From positions 124,001-188,000 of the forward strand of contig NZ_RKIE01000001.1 in the NCBI RefSeq assembly GCF_003751785.1: 64,000 nucleotides of DNA. Reading direction: 5' to 3'. Of this stretch, positions 16,117-23,715 are shown piece after piece. Position 1 is the first letter of the stretch; every line of letters starts with the position of its first letter. The notes beneath the pieces were generated by a model, which was not told where the DNA came from, made no database searches, and saw only the letters and a list, made by a program, of their open reading frames with translations. The stretch is from Frigoribacterium sp. PhB160. Lineage in GTDB: Bacteria > Actinomycetota > Actinomycetes > Actinomycetales > Microbacteriaceae. Position numbers and translations under genes: made by a program.

Positions 16117-16794
16117 GTGCGCGTGCTCGTCGTCGAGGACCAGGCGACCCTGGCCGAGGGCCTCCGCATGGGCCTCGAGGCCGAGGGCATGGCCGTCGAC
16201 GTGGCAGGGAACGGCGTCGACGCCCTCTGGCGCACCCGCGAGGGCCGCTACGACGTCGTCGTGCTCGACATCATGCTGCCCGGCATGAGCGGCTACGCCG
16301 TCTGCCGCGCGATGCGCGAGGGCGGCGACTGGACCCCGGTCATCATGCTCACGGCCAAGGACGGCGAGTGGGACCAGGTCGAGGCCCTCGACACGGGCGC
16401 CGACGACTACCTCACGAAGCCGTTCTCGTTCGCGGTGCTGCTCGCGCGCCTCCGGGCCCTGGTCCGCCGCGGCGCCCGTGAGCGGCCGGTCGTGCTCGAG
16501 GCCGGCGACCTCCGGCTCGACCCCGCGTCGCGCAGCGTGCACCGCGGCGACCAGCCGATCGAGCTGACCAGCCGGGAGTTCGCGGTGCTCGAGTTCCTCC
16601 TCCGCCGCGCCGGCCAGGTCGTCACGAAGCGCGAGGTGCTCGACGGCGTCTGGAACGACGACTTCGAGGGCGACCCCAACATCGTCGAGGTCTACGTCCG
16701 GCACCTCCGCAACAAGGTCGACCGGCCGTTCGGCCGCGAGGCGATCGTCACGCTCCGCGGTGCCGGATACCGTCTGGAGGCGCGGGGTGGCTGA
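16117..16794 (+). CDS. OmpR/PhoB-family response regulator
   Basis: A 225-aa two-component regulator. Receiver domain residues 1 to about 115: acidic pocket VVEDQ, phospho-acceptor Asp in VVVLDIMLPGMSG (residue 51), Thr in MLTAKD and Lys in YLTKPFS. The C-terminal winged helix (about 125-225) ends with the recognition helix PNIVEVYVRHLRNKVDRPFG. GTG 16117 follows GGGGGAGG. The kinase gene starts within its last codons (8-nt overlap). CTTCAG repeats lie about 60-70 bp upstream and also before the PepSY gene after the kinase. Confidence 0.93.
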   Translation: MRVLVVEDQATLAEGLRMGLEAEGMAVDVAGNGVDALWRTREGRYDVVVLDIMLPGMSGYAVCRAMREGGDWTPVIMLTAKDGEWDQVEALDTGADDYLTKPFSFAVLLARLRALVRRGARERPVVLEAGDLRLDPASRSVHRGDQPIELTSREFAVLEFLLRRAGQVVTKREVLDGVWNDDFEGDPNIVEVYVRHLRNKVDRPFGREAIVTLRGAGYRLEARGG

Positions 16795-18469
16795 CCGCAG
16801 CGCGCCCGTCCCCGGGGCGCCCGCCGCGCCTCCCGGGGCCCGGCCTCGTCGCCGTGCCTCCCTCCGCCGCCGCATCACGACCGCCGCGGTGCTCGCGGTC
16901 GCCCTGACGCTCGGCGTGTTCACGCTCGTCTTCGCGCTCGTGCAGCGCGCGGTGCTCGACGACGCCCCGCGGTCGGCCGCGACGTCGGACGTCGACCGGG
17001 CCGTCGCCGCCCTCGAGACGGGCTCCACGCCGGCGGCGGCGGTCGCCGGGGAGGCCGACGGTGCCGTCGTGCTCGTCGTCGACGACACCGGCGCGCTGCT
17101 CGCCGCCGGGGGAGAGGACGACCTCGTCGAGCGGGCCGGCTCCCTCGTCGACGCCTCGTCGGGCGACCGGGTGCGGCTCGACGACGAGTGGTACGTGGTC
17201 GAGCGCGACGGGGCCGACGTCGCGGTGACGGCGAGCCCGAGCCCGAGCGCGAGCCCCAGCCCGAGCACCGACCCGGCCCCGAGCGCGTCGGCCTCGTCCG
17301 GCCGCGGTTCCGACGACGCCGACGACCTCGATCCCGACGACGACCCGGCCGGTGACGACCCGACCGACGACCGCGACGACGCCGACACCGCCGACGACGC
17401 GACGGACGACGCGAGCGACGACTCGACCGAGGCCGCTGCGCCCGTCGTCGACCGCGCCTCCTGGTCGGTGGTGGCGGCGCGCAGCGTCGAGGAGTCGCAG
17501 GCGGCCGCCTCGGCGAGCCTCGTGACGCTCGGGGTCGCGATCCCCGTGGCGTTGCTCGTGCTCGGCGTGACGACCTGGCTCGTCGTCGGGCGGGCGCTGC
17601 GCCCGGTCGAGACGATGCGGCGCGAGGTCGCCGAGGTCACCGCCGCGAACCTGTCGCACCGCCTGCCCGACCCAGGCGGCGGCGACGAGGTCGCGCGGCT
17701 CGCCCGCACGCTGAACGGCATGCTCGACCGGCTCGACGCCTCGGCCACGGCGCAGCGACGCTTCGTCGGCGACGCGTCGCACGAGCTCAAGACGCCGCTG
17801 GCGACGATCCGGCAGCACGCGGAGGTCGCGCTGCTGCACCCGGAGGCGGTCGACGGCCGGGCGCTGGCGGGCACCGTCCTCGGCGAGGAGGCCCGGCTGA
17901 CGGCGCTCGTGCAGGGCCTCCTCGTGCTCGCGCGCGCCGACGAGGGCGCGCTCGGCGTCGCGCGGCGACCGGTCGACCTCGACGACCTCGTGCTGGCCGA
18001 GGCGTCCCGGCAGCGGGCAGCCGCGGCGGCGGCGTCGGCAGCAGCAGCCGAGGCCACGGCCACGCCCGCGGCGACCGGCGCCGCCGCCCCGCTCGTCGTC
18101 GACGCGACCGGCGTCGGCCCCGCCCGCGTCGTCGGCGACGAGGGCCTGCTCGGCCAGGTCGTGCGGAACCTCGTCGCCAACGCCGCCCGCCACGCCGCCG
18201 CGACCGTCGCGATCGGCCTCGTCGACCGCGACGGGCGGGCCGTGCTGACGGTGGACGACGACGGCTCCGGGGTGGCCGAGGCCGACCGAGAGCGGGTCTT
18301 CGACCGGTTCGTGCGGCTCGACGAGGCCCGCGACCGCGACGCGGGCGGCAGCGGCCTGGGGCTCGCGATCGTGCGCGAGATCGTCCGCGTCCACGGCGGC
18401 TCGGTGCGCGTCGAGGCCTCCCCGCGCGGCGGTGCGCGCTTCGTCGTCGAGCTGCCCGCGGCTGGCTGA
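16787..18469 (+). CDS. Sensor histidine kinase with Ser-Pro and Asp-rich extracytoplasmic insert
   Basis: A 560-aa membrane kinase, partner of the regulator it overlaps by 8 nt (GTG 16787). Order: basic N-terminus, TM1 (about 31-53), extracytoplasmic sensor region to about 240, TM2 (ASLVTLGVAIPVALLVLGVTTWLVVG, about 243-267), HAMP, DHp domain with phospho-His in DASHELKTPLATIRQH (about 328), then HATPase (NLVANAARH, DDDGSGVAEADRERVFDRF, GSGLGLAIVREI). The sensor region holds a low-complexity insert: SP/SA repeats (about 150-172), then an Asp-rich stretch of about 50 residues. Such acidic sequence could bind cations; that is inference. Confidence 0.92.
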   Translation: MADRSAPVPGAPAAPPGARPRRRASLRRRITTAAVLAVALTLGVFTLVFALVQRAVLDDAPRSAATSDVDRAVAALETGSTPAAAVAGEADGAVVLVVDDTGALLAAGGEDDLVERAGSLVDASSGDRVRLDDEWYVVERDGADVAVTASPSPSASPSPSTDPAPSASASSGRGSDDADDLDPDDDPAGDDPTDDRDDADTADDATDDASDDSTEAAAPVVDRASWSVVAARSVEESQAAASASLVTLGVAIPVALLVLGVTTWLVVGRALRPVETMRREVAEVTAANLSHRLPDPGGGDEVARLARTLNGMLDRLDASATAQRRFVGDASHELKTPLATIRQHAEVALLHPEAVDGRALAGTVLGEEARLTALVQGLLVLARADEGALGVARRPVDLDDLVLAEASRQRAAAAAASAAAAEATATPAATGAAAPLVVDATGVGPARVVGDEGLLGQVVRNLVANAARHAAATVAIGLVDRDGRAVLTVDDDGSGVAEADRERVFDRFVRLDEARDRDAGGSGLGLAIVREIVRVHGGSVRVEASPRGGARFVVELPAAG

Positions 18470-18475
18470 ACGTCC

Positions 18476-18502
18476 CTTCAGCGGGCTTCAGTTCCGCTTC
18501 AG
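18476..18502 (+). promoter_or_regulatory. Three CTTCAG direct repeats upstream of the PepSY gene
   Basis: CTTCAG at 18476-18481, 18486-18491 and 18497-18502, spaced 10 and 11 bp. They match the pair before the response regulator gene, suggesting direct control of the PepSY gene by this two-component system. Confidence 0.6.
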
Positions 18503-18601
18503 CGCTCCCTCGAGAAGCTGTCTCCATCAGCTCGACGACCTCCTCCGGGAGCCCCGCCGAGCCCCGACCGGCCGCCCGCGGCCCCCTCGAACGGAGACAC
18601 C

Positions 18602-19219
18602 ATGCCCACGAAGAAGACCCTCCTCATCGCCGGCGGCATCGCGGCGGCCCTCGTGCTCGCCGGCGGCGGCGTCGCCGTCGCGTCCACGGTCGGCGACGAC
18701 GACCGCGTCTCCGCCGCCACGAGCGACCAGGCGCGGGAGGCGGCGCTCGCCGAGGTCGGCGGAGGCACCGTCACCGAGGTCGACCGCCTCGACGACGGCC
18801 TGCCCGGCTACGACGTCGAGGTCACGACGACCGACGGGCGCGAGGCGCACGTGTTCCTCGACGACTCGTTCGCCGTGACCTCGAGCCGCGTCGACGACCG
18901 CCGGGACGGCGACCGCGACCGCGGCGGGGACGACGACGACCGCGACGACGCGACGTCCGCGGCGAGCCCGAGCAGCGGCGCCGGCCCCTCCGACGACGCG
19001 AGCACCGGCTCCGACGACGTCACGGGCGCCGACTACGACGACGCCTCGGCGGCCGCGATCGCCGCGGCCGGCGGCGGCACCGTGACCGACGTCGACCGTG
19101 ACGACGACGGCGACGTGGCCTACGAGGTCGACGTCCGCCTCGACGACGGCACCGAGGTCGACGTCGACCTCGACGCGGCCTTCGGCGTGCTCCGCACCAC
19201 GGTCGACGACCGCCGCTGA
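18602..19219 (+). CDS. Secreted or membrane-anchored PepSY-repeat protein
   Basis: A 205-aa protein with an N-terminal export or anchor helix (about 5-28, LLIAGGIAAALVLAGGGVAVAS) and two PepSY-like repeats: AREAALAEVGGGTVTEVDRLDDGLPGYDVEV and ASAAAIAAAGGGTVTDVDRDDDGDVAYEVDV. They are joined by a very acidic Asp/Ser-rich linker (DGDRDRGGDDDDRDD). PepSY domains are thought to modulate peptidases or sense envelope conditions. It follows the kinase gene, is preceded by three CTTCAG repeats, and shares the acidic style of the kinase's sensor insert. Start ATG follows CGGAGA. Confidence 0.82.
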   Translation: MPTKKTLLIAGGIAAALVLAGGGVAVASTVGDDDRVSAATSDQAREAALAEVGGGTVTEVDRLDDGLPGYDVEVTTTDGREAHVFLDDSFAVTSSRVDDRRDGDRDRGGDDDDRDDATSAASPSSGAGPSDDASTGSDDVTGADYDDASAAAIAAAGGGTVTDVDRDDDGDVAYEVDVRLDDGTEVDVDLDAAFGVLRTTVDDRR

Positions 19220-19273
19220 CCCGCGGGGGCCGCGCCGCGCCTCCCCGGGGCGGTCGGGTGCGACACTGGCCGC

Positions 19274-20140
19274 ATGCCCGTCTTCTCCGCAGCCCGCGGC
19301 GACCACACGTTCGTCGATGCCCACGGCGTCACCGTCCACTACTACGTCTGGCGGGCGGGGGCGCCCCGTGGCGTCGTGCAGCTGCTGCACGGCGTCGGCG
19401 AGCACGCGCTCCGCTACGAGCGCCTCGCGCAGGAGCTCGTCCGCGCCGGCTACACCGTCTACGCCGACGACCACCTCGGGCACGGCGCCACCGGCCTCGG
19501 CCAGTGGGACGGCGACCACGCGAAGCTCGGCCGCCTCGGCCCCTCGGGCCTCGCGGGAGCGGTGGAGGCGGTGGTCCGGCTCACGGGCATCGTCCGCGAG
19601 CAGGAGCCGGGCCTGCCCCTCGCGGCGCTCGGCCACTCGTGGGGCTCGCTCATGCTGCAGAAGATCGTGAACCGGCAGGCGTCGCTCTACGACGCGGTGG
19701 TGCTGAGCGGCACCGCGTACCGGATGCCCGGCAGCATGAACGGCGGCGACCTCAACGCCCGCCACGCCCACCTCGGCAGCACGGGGTTCGAGTGGCTGAG
19801 CCGCGACCCGGCCGTCGCCGAGGCGATGAGCGTCGACCCGCTCGCCGTCGACGCCAAGGTCGCGAAGCTCTTCGGCTACCGCGACGCGGCCCGGCTCTTC
19901 GGCCGCCCGGCGAAGCAGCTCGACCGCGACGTGCCGGTGCTCATCCTCGTCGGCGACGACGACCCGCTCGGCGGTGAGGAGAGCGCCCGCAAGCTCGCCA
20001 CCGCCTACGCCTCGCGCAGCGGACTCACCGACGTCGAGCTCGTCGTCTACGCGGGTGCCCGCCACGAGGTCTTCCAGGAGACGAACGCGGACGAGGTCAC
20101 GGCCGACCTCGTCGCCTGGCTCGACGCCCGCCTAGGCTGA
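19274..20140 (+). CDS. Alpha/beta hydrolase, lysophospholipase/monoacylglycerol-lipase type
   Basis: A 288-aa serine hydrolase of the Hydrolase_4 group: YVWRAGAPRGVVQLLHGVGEHALRY (oxyanion HGxGEH) near residues 25-48, ADDHLGHGAT, nucleophile elbow ALGHSWGSLM (Ser about 120), acid in LVGDDDPLGG and His in ARHEVFQETN. There is no signal peptide. GACACT at 6 nt before the ATG is a weak leaderless -10. It probably cleaves monoacylglycerols or lysophospholipids, but specificity is unproven. Confidence 0.87.
   Translation: MPVFSAARGDHTFVDAHGVTVHYYVWRAGAPRGVVQLLHGVGEHALRYERLAQELVRAGYTVYADDHLGHGATGLGQWDGDHAKLGRLGPSGLAGAVEAVVRLTGIVREQEPGLPLAALGHSWGSLMLQKIVNRQASLYDAVVLSGTAYRMPGSMNGGDLNARHAHLGSTGFEWLSRDPAVAEAMSVDPLAVDAKVAKLFGYRDAARLFGRPAKQLDRDVPVLILVGDDDPLGGEESARKLATAYASRSGLTDVELVVYAGARHEVFQETNADEVTADLVAWLDARLG
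20133..20138 (+). promoter_or_regulatory. -10 box TAGGCT of the lipoate ligase gene (leaderless)
   Basis: TAGGCT, 7 nt, then ATG 20146; the TAG of the box lies within the last codons of the hydrolase gene. Confidence 0.55.
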
Positions 20141-20145
20141 CGACC

Positions 20146-21195
20146 ATGCACGGTGAGTACAAGGTCCCTGGCGGCAAGCTCGTGGTGGTCGACCTCGAGG
20201 TGCGTGACGGTCGCATCGCCGACTTCCGCCTCGCGGGCGACTTCTTCCTCGAGCCCGACACGGCGCTCGACGCGATCGACCGGGCGGTGAACGGCCTGCC
20301 CGCCGAGTCCGACGCCGCGACGATCGCCGACGCGGTGAAGCGCGGGCTGCCGGACGACGCCGTCATGCTCGGCTTCTCGGCCGACGCGGTCGCCGTGGCC
20401 GTCCGCCGCAGCCTCTCGCGGGCGACCGACTGGCGCGACTACGACTGGCAGGTCGTGCACGACGGCCCCGTCTCGCCGAACATGCACCTCGCCCTCGACC
20501 AGGTGCTCACCGAGGAGGTCGGGGCCGGCCGCCGCGGACCGACCCTCCGCTTCTGGGAGTGGGACCAGCCCGCCGTCGTCATCGGCAGCTTCCAGTCGCT
20601 CCGCAACGAGGTCGACCCGGAGGCCGCCGAGCGCTTCGGCTTCGAGGTCGTGCGCCGGATCAGCGGCGGCGGCGCGATGTACATGGACGCGCAGTCGATC
20701 GTCACGTACTCGCTCTACGCGCCCGGCGAGCTCGTGCAGGGCATGAGCTTCGCCGACAGCTACGCCTACCTCGACGAGTGGGTCATCACGGCCCTGAGGT
20801 CGCTCGGCATCGACGCGTTCTACCAGCCGCTCAACGACATCACGAGCGCGAAGGGCAAGATCGGCGGCGCCGCGCAGAAGCGCCTCGGCAACGGAGCGCT
20901 CCTCCACCACGCCACGATGTCGTACGACATGGACGGCGAGAAGATGGTGCAGGTGCTCCGCATCGGCCGCGAGAAGATGAGCGACAAGGGCACGACGAGC
21001 GCGGCGAAGCGCGTCGACCCGCTCCGCAGCCAGACCGGCCTGCCCCGCGCCGAGATCATCGAGCGGCTCAAGCAGACCTTCACGGGCCTGTACGGCGCCA
21101 CGCCCGGCCACGTCACCGACGCCGAGCTCGCCGCCGCGGAGGAGCTGGTGGCGACGAAGTTCGCCACGCCCGAGTGGCTGCGCCGCGTCCCCTGA
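20146..21195 (+). CDS. lplA: Lipoate-protein ligase A family, accessory domain at the N-terminus
   Basis: A 349-aa cytosolic ligase that activates lipoate with ATP and attaches it to lipoyl domains of 2-oxoacid dehydrogenases or GcvH. The first 80 or so residues (KVPGGKLVVVDLEVRDGRI...FFLEPDTALDAIDRAVNG) match the accessory domain that is C-terminal in E. coli LplA. The catalytic domain follows: NMHLALDQVL, the substrate loop RRISGGGAMY and the lysine motif NDITSAKGKIGGAAQKR. The order is therefore swapped relative to E. coli, like a fusion of the separate accessory and catalytic proteins of some archaea. An octanoyltransferase of the same superfamily is the alternative. Confidence 0.85.
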   Translation: MHGEYKVPGGKLVVVDLEVRDGRIADFRLAGDFFLEPDTALDAIDRAVNGLPAESDAATIADAVKRGLPDDAVMLGFSADAVAVAVRRSLSRATDWRDYDWQVVHDGPVSPNMHLALDQVLTEEVGAGRRGPTLRFWEWDQPAVVIGSFQSLRNEVDPEAAERFGFEVVRRISGGGAMYMDAQSIVTYSLYAPGELVQGMSFADSYAYLDEWVITALRSLGIDAFYQPLNDITSAKGKIGGAAQKRLGNGALLHHATMSYDMDGEKMVQVLRIGREKMSDKGTTSAAKRVDPLRSQTGLPRAEIIERLKQTFTGLYGATPGHVTDAELAAAEELVATKFATPEWLRRVP

Positions 21196-21200
21196 CCCGC

Positions 21201-21214
21201 GGAGGCGCGCCTCC
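21201..21214. repeat. Palindrome GGAGGCGCGCCTCC
   Basis: A perfect 14-bp palindrome just after lplA, built from the GGAGGCGCG/CGCGCCTCC motif that recurs throughout the window; another GGAGGCGCGG follows at about 21246. Confidence 0.5.
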
Positions 21215-21301
21215 TCTCCGCCGCGCCGATCGACCCGCCCCACGAGGAGGCGCGGTGCCGCCCGGCTCCGCCGCGGCGGCTCCCGGCAGGGTCGCCCTGG
21301 C

Positions 21302-21307
21302 TAGGGT
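21302..21307 (+). promoter_or_regulatory. -10 box TAGGGT of the gene at 21314 (leaderless)
   Basis: TAGGGT, 6 nt, then GTG 21314. Confidence 0.5.
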
Positions 21308-21313
21308 GTCTGC

Positions 21314-21622
21314 GTGGACCTGGTGATCGGCGGTGCGGTGGTGCTCGGGCTCGTGGTGGTCGGGACGGTGCTGCACCGGCTCGGCGTGATCGACCTCAGC
21401 GACAAGAGCCGCCGCGGCGGCTCGGGCGGGGGAGGCGTCGCCGGCATCGGCGACGAGGTGTTCTCGCCGACCCGGTACGAGGCCCAGGTCGAGCTCGACC
21501 GGCAGACGATCCTGCCGGCTCCCGCGCCCTTGCCGGGCGACGGCGACGGCCGCGGAGACCGTGGTCGGCACGTGCCCGACCTGGCGTCGCGCGTGACCAT
21601 CGACCTGCGCGACCGCGACTGA
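21314..21622 (+). CDS. Small single-pass membrane protein, unknown function
   Basis: A 102-aa protein with one N-terminal membrane helix (DLVIGGAVVLGLVVVGTVLHRLG). A Gly-rich linker leads to a conserved-looking cytosolic segment, GDEVFSPTRYEAQVELDRQTILPAPAP, which resembles small actinobacterial proteins of unknown function (DUF6191-like, from memory). GTG 21314 has TAGGGT 6 nt upstream. It stands alone between lplA and a convergent GNAT gene. No function can be assigned. Confidence 0.65.
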   Translation: MDLVIGGAVVLGLVVVGTVLHRLGVIDLSDKSRRGGSGGGGVAGIGDEVFSPTRYEAQVELDRQTILPAPAPLPGDGDGRGDRGRHVPDLASRVTIDLRDRD

Positions 21623-21689
21623 GCCGGCGGCGCGCTGCGGGACGCTACCTGCCGCGGCGGCGTCACCCGCGCCTCCGGCGTCGGGGTGG

Positions 21690-21980
21690 TCAGGGCTGGC
21701 GGCGCAGCAGCTCCTGGTAGTCGACGTGCTCGTCGATCCACTCGACGACGAACGGGCAGAGCGGCACGACGCGGCGGTCGGACTCGGCCCGCACGTCGTC
21801 GAGCGCGCCCTGCACGAGCTGCGCCCCGAGGCCCGCACGGCGGCGGCTCGGCTCGATCTCGGTGTGCGTGAACCGGATCTCGTCGCCCGCGACGTCGTAG
21901 GCGGCGAAGCCGATGGTCTCGCCGTCCTCGACGAGGGCGTACTGGTTCTGGGCGGGGCGGTTCTCGACGGTGACGCTCAT
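21690..21980 (-). CDS. Short GNAT-like N-acetyltransferase (YjdJ/Gcn5-related, PF14542 type)
   Basis: A 96-aa minimal acetyltransferase: ALVEDGETIGFAAYDVAGDEIRFTHTEIEPSRRRAGLGAQLVQGALDDVR, with the acetyl-CoA loop RRRAGLGAQL, and PLCPFVVEWIDEHVDYQELL at the C-terminus. That compact form is usual for this subfamily (about 90-100 aa). ATG 21980 is preceded by TATCCT at 7 nt. Its substrate is unknown. Confidence 0.82.
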   Translation of the reverse strand: MSVTVENRPAQNQYALVEDGETIGFAAYDVAGDEIRFTHTEIEPSRRRAGLGAQLVQGALDDVRAESDRRVVPLCPFVVEWIDEHVDYQELLRRQP

Positions 21981-21987
21981 GCGGCCG

Positions 21988-21993
21988 AGGATA
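21988..21993 (-). promoter_or_regulatory. -10 box TATCCT of the short GNAT gene (leaderless)
   Basis: On the minus strand TATCCT, 7 nt, then ATG 21980. Confidence 0.5.
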
Positions 21994-22105
21994 CGCCCGG
22001 CGGCCTGGGCCTGGGCCTGGGCCCGCGGTCCGCGGCCGGCGGTCCGTGGTCCGCCGCCTCGGTCCGCGGCCACGTCCGCCCTCCCCACCCGACAGAATGG
22101 GGGGC

Positions 22106-23008
22106 ATGCCCGTCGACTGGACCGCCGCCTCCCCGAGCCTCGTGGTGCACGGCGACAACCTCGACGCGACGCGCACCCTGCCCGACGGCGCCTTCACCGT
22201 CGTCTACCTCGATCCGCCCTTCAACACCGGGCGCGCCCAGACCCGCCGCTCGACCACCTCGACCCGCAGCGTCGAGGGCTCGATCACCAGCATCACCGGT
22301 TTCAAAGGGGTCGCGTACGAGCGCATCCGCGGCGACCTCATGCGGTACGACGACCGCTTCGACGACTACTGGACCTTCCTCGAGCCGCGGCTCGCCGAGG
22401 CCTGGCGGCTGCTCGCCGACGACGGCACGCTCTACCTGCACCTCGACTACCGCGAGGCGCACTACGCGAAGGTGCTGCTCGACGCGCTGTTCGGCCGCGA
22501 GTCGTTCCTCAACGAGATCATCTGGGCGTACGACTACGGCGCGAAGAGCCGGGCGCGCTGGCCCACGAAGCACGACACGATCCTCGTCTACGTGAAGGAC
22601 CCGCAGCGCTACTGGTTCGACTCCGAGACCGTCGACCGCGAGCCGTACATGGCGCCGGGGCTCGTCACGCCCGAGAAGGTCGCCCGGGGCAAGCTGCCGA
22701 CCGACGTCTGGTGGCACACGATCGTCTCGCCGACCGGTCGCGAGAAGACCGGCTACCCGACGCAGAAGCCCGAGGGGGTGCTGCGCCGCATCGTGCAGGC
22801 CTCGTCGCGCGAGGGCGACTGGGTGCTCGACTTCTTCGCCGGCAGCGGCACGACGGGCGCCGTCGCGGAGGCGCTCGGTCGACGCTTCGTCCTCGTCGAC
22901 AGCAACGAGGAGGCGGTGGGGGTCATGCGCCGGAGGCTCCCGTCGGCCTCGTTCGTCGTCGCCGAGCCCTCGGCGACCGGTGCCGCCCCGGAGGCGTCGG
23001 CGAGCTAG
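22106..23008 (+). CDS. Solitary DNA methyltransferase (N6_N4_Mtase family, beta class)
   Basis: A 300-aa adenine-N6 or cytosine-N4 methyltransferase. Catalytic motif IV is VVYLDPPFNTG (about residues 33-43) and the SAM-binding motif I is VLDFFAGSGTTGAVAEALGR (about 240-260). Motif IV before motif I is the beta-class order. YPTQKPEGVLRRIV (motif X region) is also present. No endonuclease or specificity gene is adjacent, so this is a stand-alone methylase, perhaps epigenetic (CcrM-like in type) or protective. CAGAAT lies 7 nt before the ATG. It overlaps the convergent MarR gene by 4 nt. Confidence 0.88.
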   Translation: MPVDWTAASPSLVVHGDNLDATRTLPDGAFTVVYLDPPFNTGRAQTRRSTTSTRSVEGSITSITGFKGVAYERIRGDLMRYDDRFDDYWTFLEPRLAEAWRLLADDGTLYLHLDYREAHYAKVLLDALFGRESFLNEIIWAYDYGAKSRARWPTKHDTILVYVKDPQRYWFDSETVDREPYMAPGLVTPEKVARGKLPTDVWWHTIVSPTGREKTGYPTQKPEGVLRRIVQASSREGDWVLDFFAGSGTTGAVAEALGRRFVLVDSNEEAVGVMRRRLPSASFVVAEPSATGAAPEASAS

Positions 23009-23526
23009 CGGGCCTCGTCGTGCCCTTGGTCGTCGACCTCGATCGCCGACGTCATCTCGGTGAGGAAGCGCACCACGGCGGCCGACTCGTCGGCGCTCAT
23101 CGACTCGGCGGCGTGGATCATGCGGGCGTGCATGCTCGCCATCGTCGCGCGCACCTCGCCGTCGGAGTCGCCGGTGGCGGTCAGCAGCACGCCGCGCTTG
23201 TCGGTCGGGTGCGCGTGCCGCAGCAGGTGGCCGCTCCGCACCAGGCGGTTGATCAGCACGGAGGTGGAGGCCGAGGTGATGCCGAGGCTGTCGGCGAGCT
23301 CCTTCGCGCTGACCGTCTCCGCGCGGCGCTGGGCCCGCAGCAGGAAGCGGATGGCGGCGAGGTCGGTCTCGCCCATCTTCATCGAGGTGCGGGTGCGCCG
23401 GCGCATCTCGGACTCGGCCGCGCGGTAGCGACGGAGGGAGTTGAGCACCTCGACCCCGCGCTCCTCGTCGGTGGAGGCGTACCAGTAACCGGAGGCGTCG
23501 TAGGTCGGGTGAGGCCGGTCAGACAT
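23005..23526 (-). CDS. MarR family transcriptional regulator
   Basis: A 173-aa winged-helix regulator: DLAAIRFLLRAQRRAETVSAKELADSLGITSASTSVLINRLVRSGHLLRHAHPTDKRGVLL (HTH and wing, about residues 55-115), flanked by dimerisation helices. TAGGCT lies 7 nt before ATG 23526, overlapping an imperfect palindrome, so it may be autoregulated. A strong terminator separates it from the upstream EmrB-type exporter on the same strand, which it probably represses (palindrome at 25669). Confidence 0.9.
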   Translation of the reverse strand: MSDRPHPTYDASGYWYASTDEERGVEVLNSLRRYRAAESEMRRRTRTSMKMGETDLAAIRFLLRAQRRAETVSAKELADSLGITSASTSVLINRLVRSGHLLRHAHPTDKRGVLLTATGDSDGEVRATMASMHARMIHAAESMSADESAAVVRFLTEMTSAIEVDDQGHDEAR

Positions 23527-23533
23527 GCTAGTC

Positions 23534-23539
23534 AGCCTA
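23534..23539 (-). promoter_or_regulatory. -10 box TAGGCT of the MarR gene (leaderless)
   Basis: On the minus strand TAGGCT, 7 nt, then ATG 23526. The box lies in the imperfect palindrome GTTAGGCTGACTAGC (23527-23541). Confidence 0.55.
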
Positions 23540-23563
23540 ACGACCCGGCCCGGGGACGAGAAG

Positions 23564-23593
23564 AGGGCCGCGCACCCGGGGGTGCGCGGCCCT
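23564..23593 (-). terminator. Rho-independent-type terminator after the drug exporter gene
   Basis: AGGGCCGCGCACCC (23564-23577) pairs perfectly with 23580-23593; on the minus strand TTCTC follows. It separates the exporter from the downstream MarR gene. Confidence 0.75.
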
Positions 23594-23715
23594 GGTCGTC
23601 TGGCCTCCCACGTGAGCTTCACGGGCAGGGTACGCCGGGGGCGAGACGACCGACTCGGGAGGCGACGAGCGCCTCCGACCCGGGCAACGTTACCCGTCCT
23701 CCGGGCCCGGCGCGG

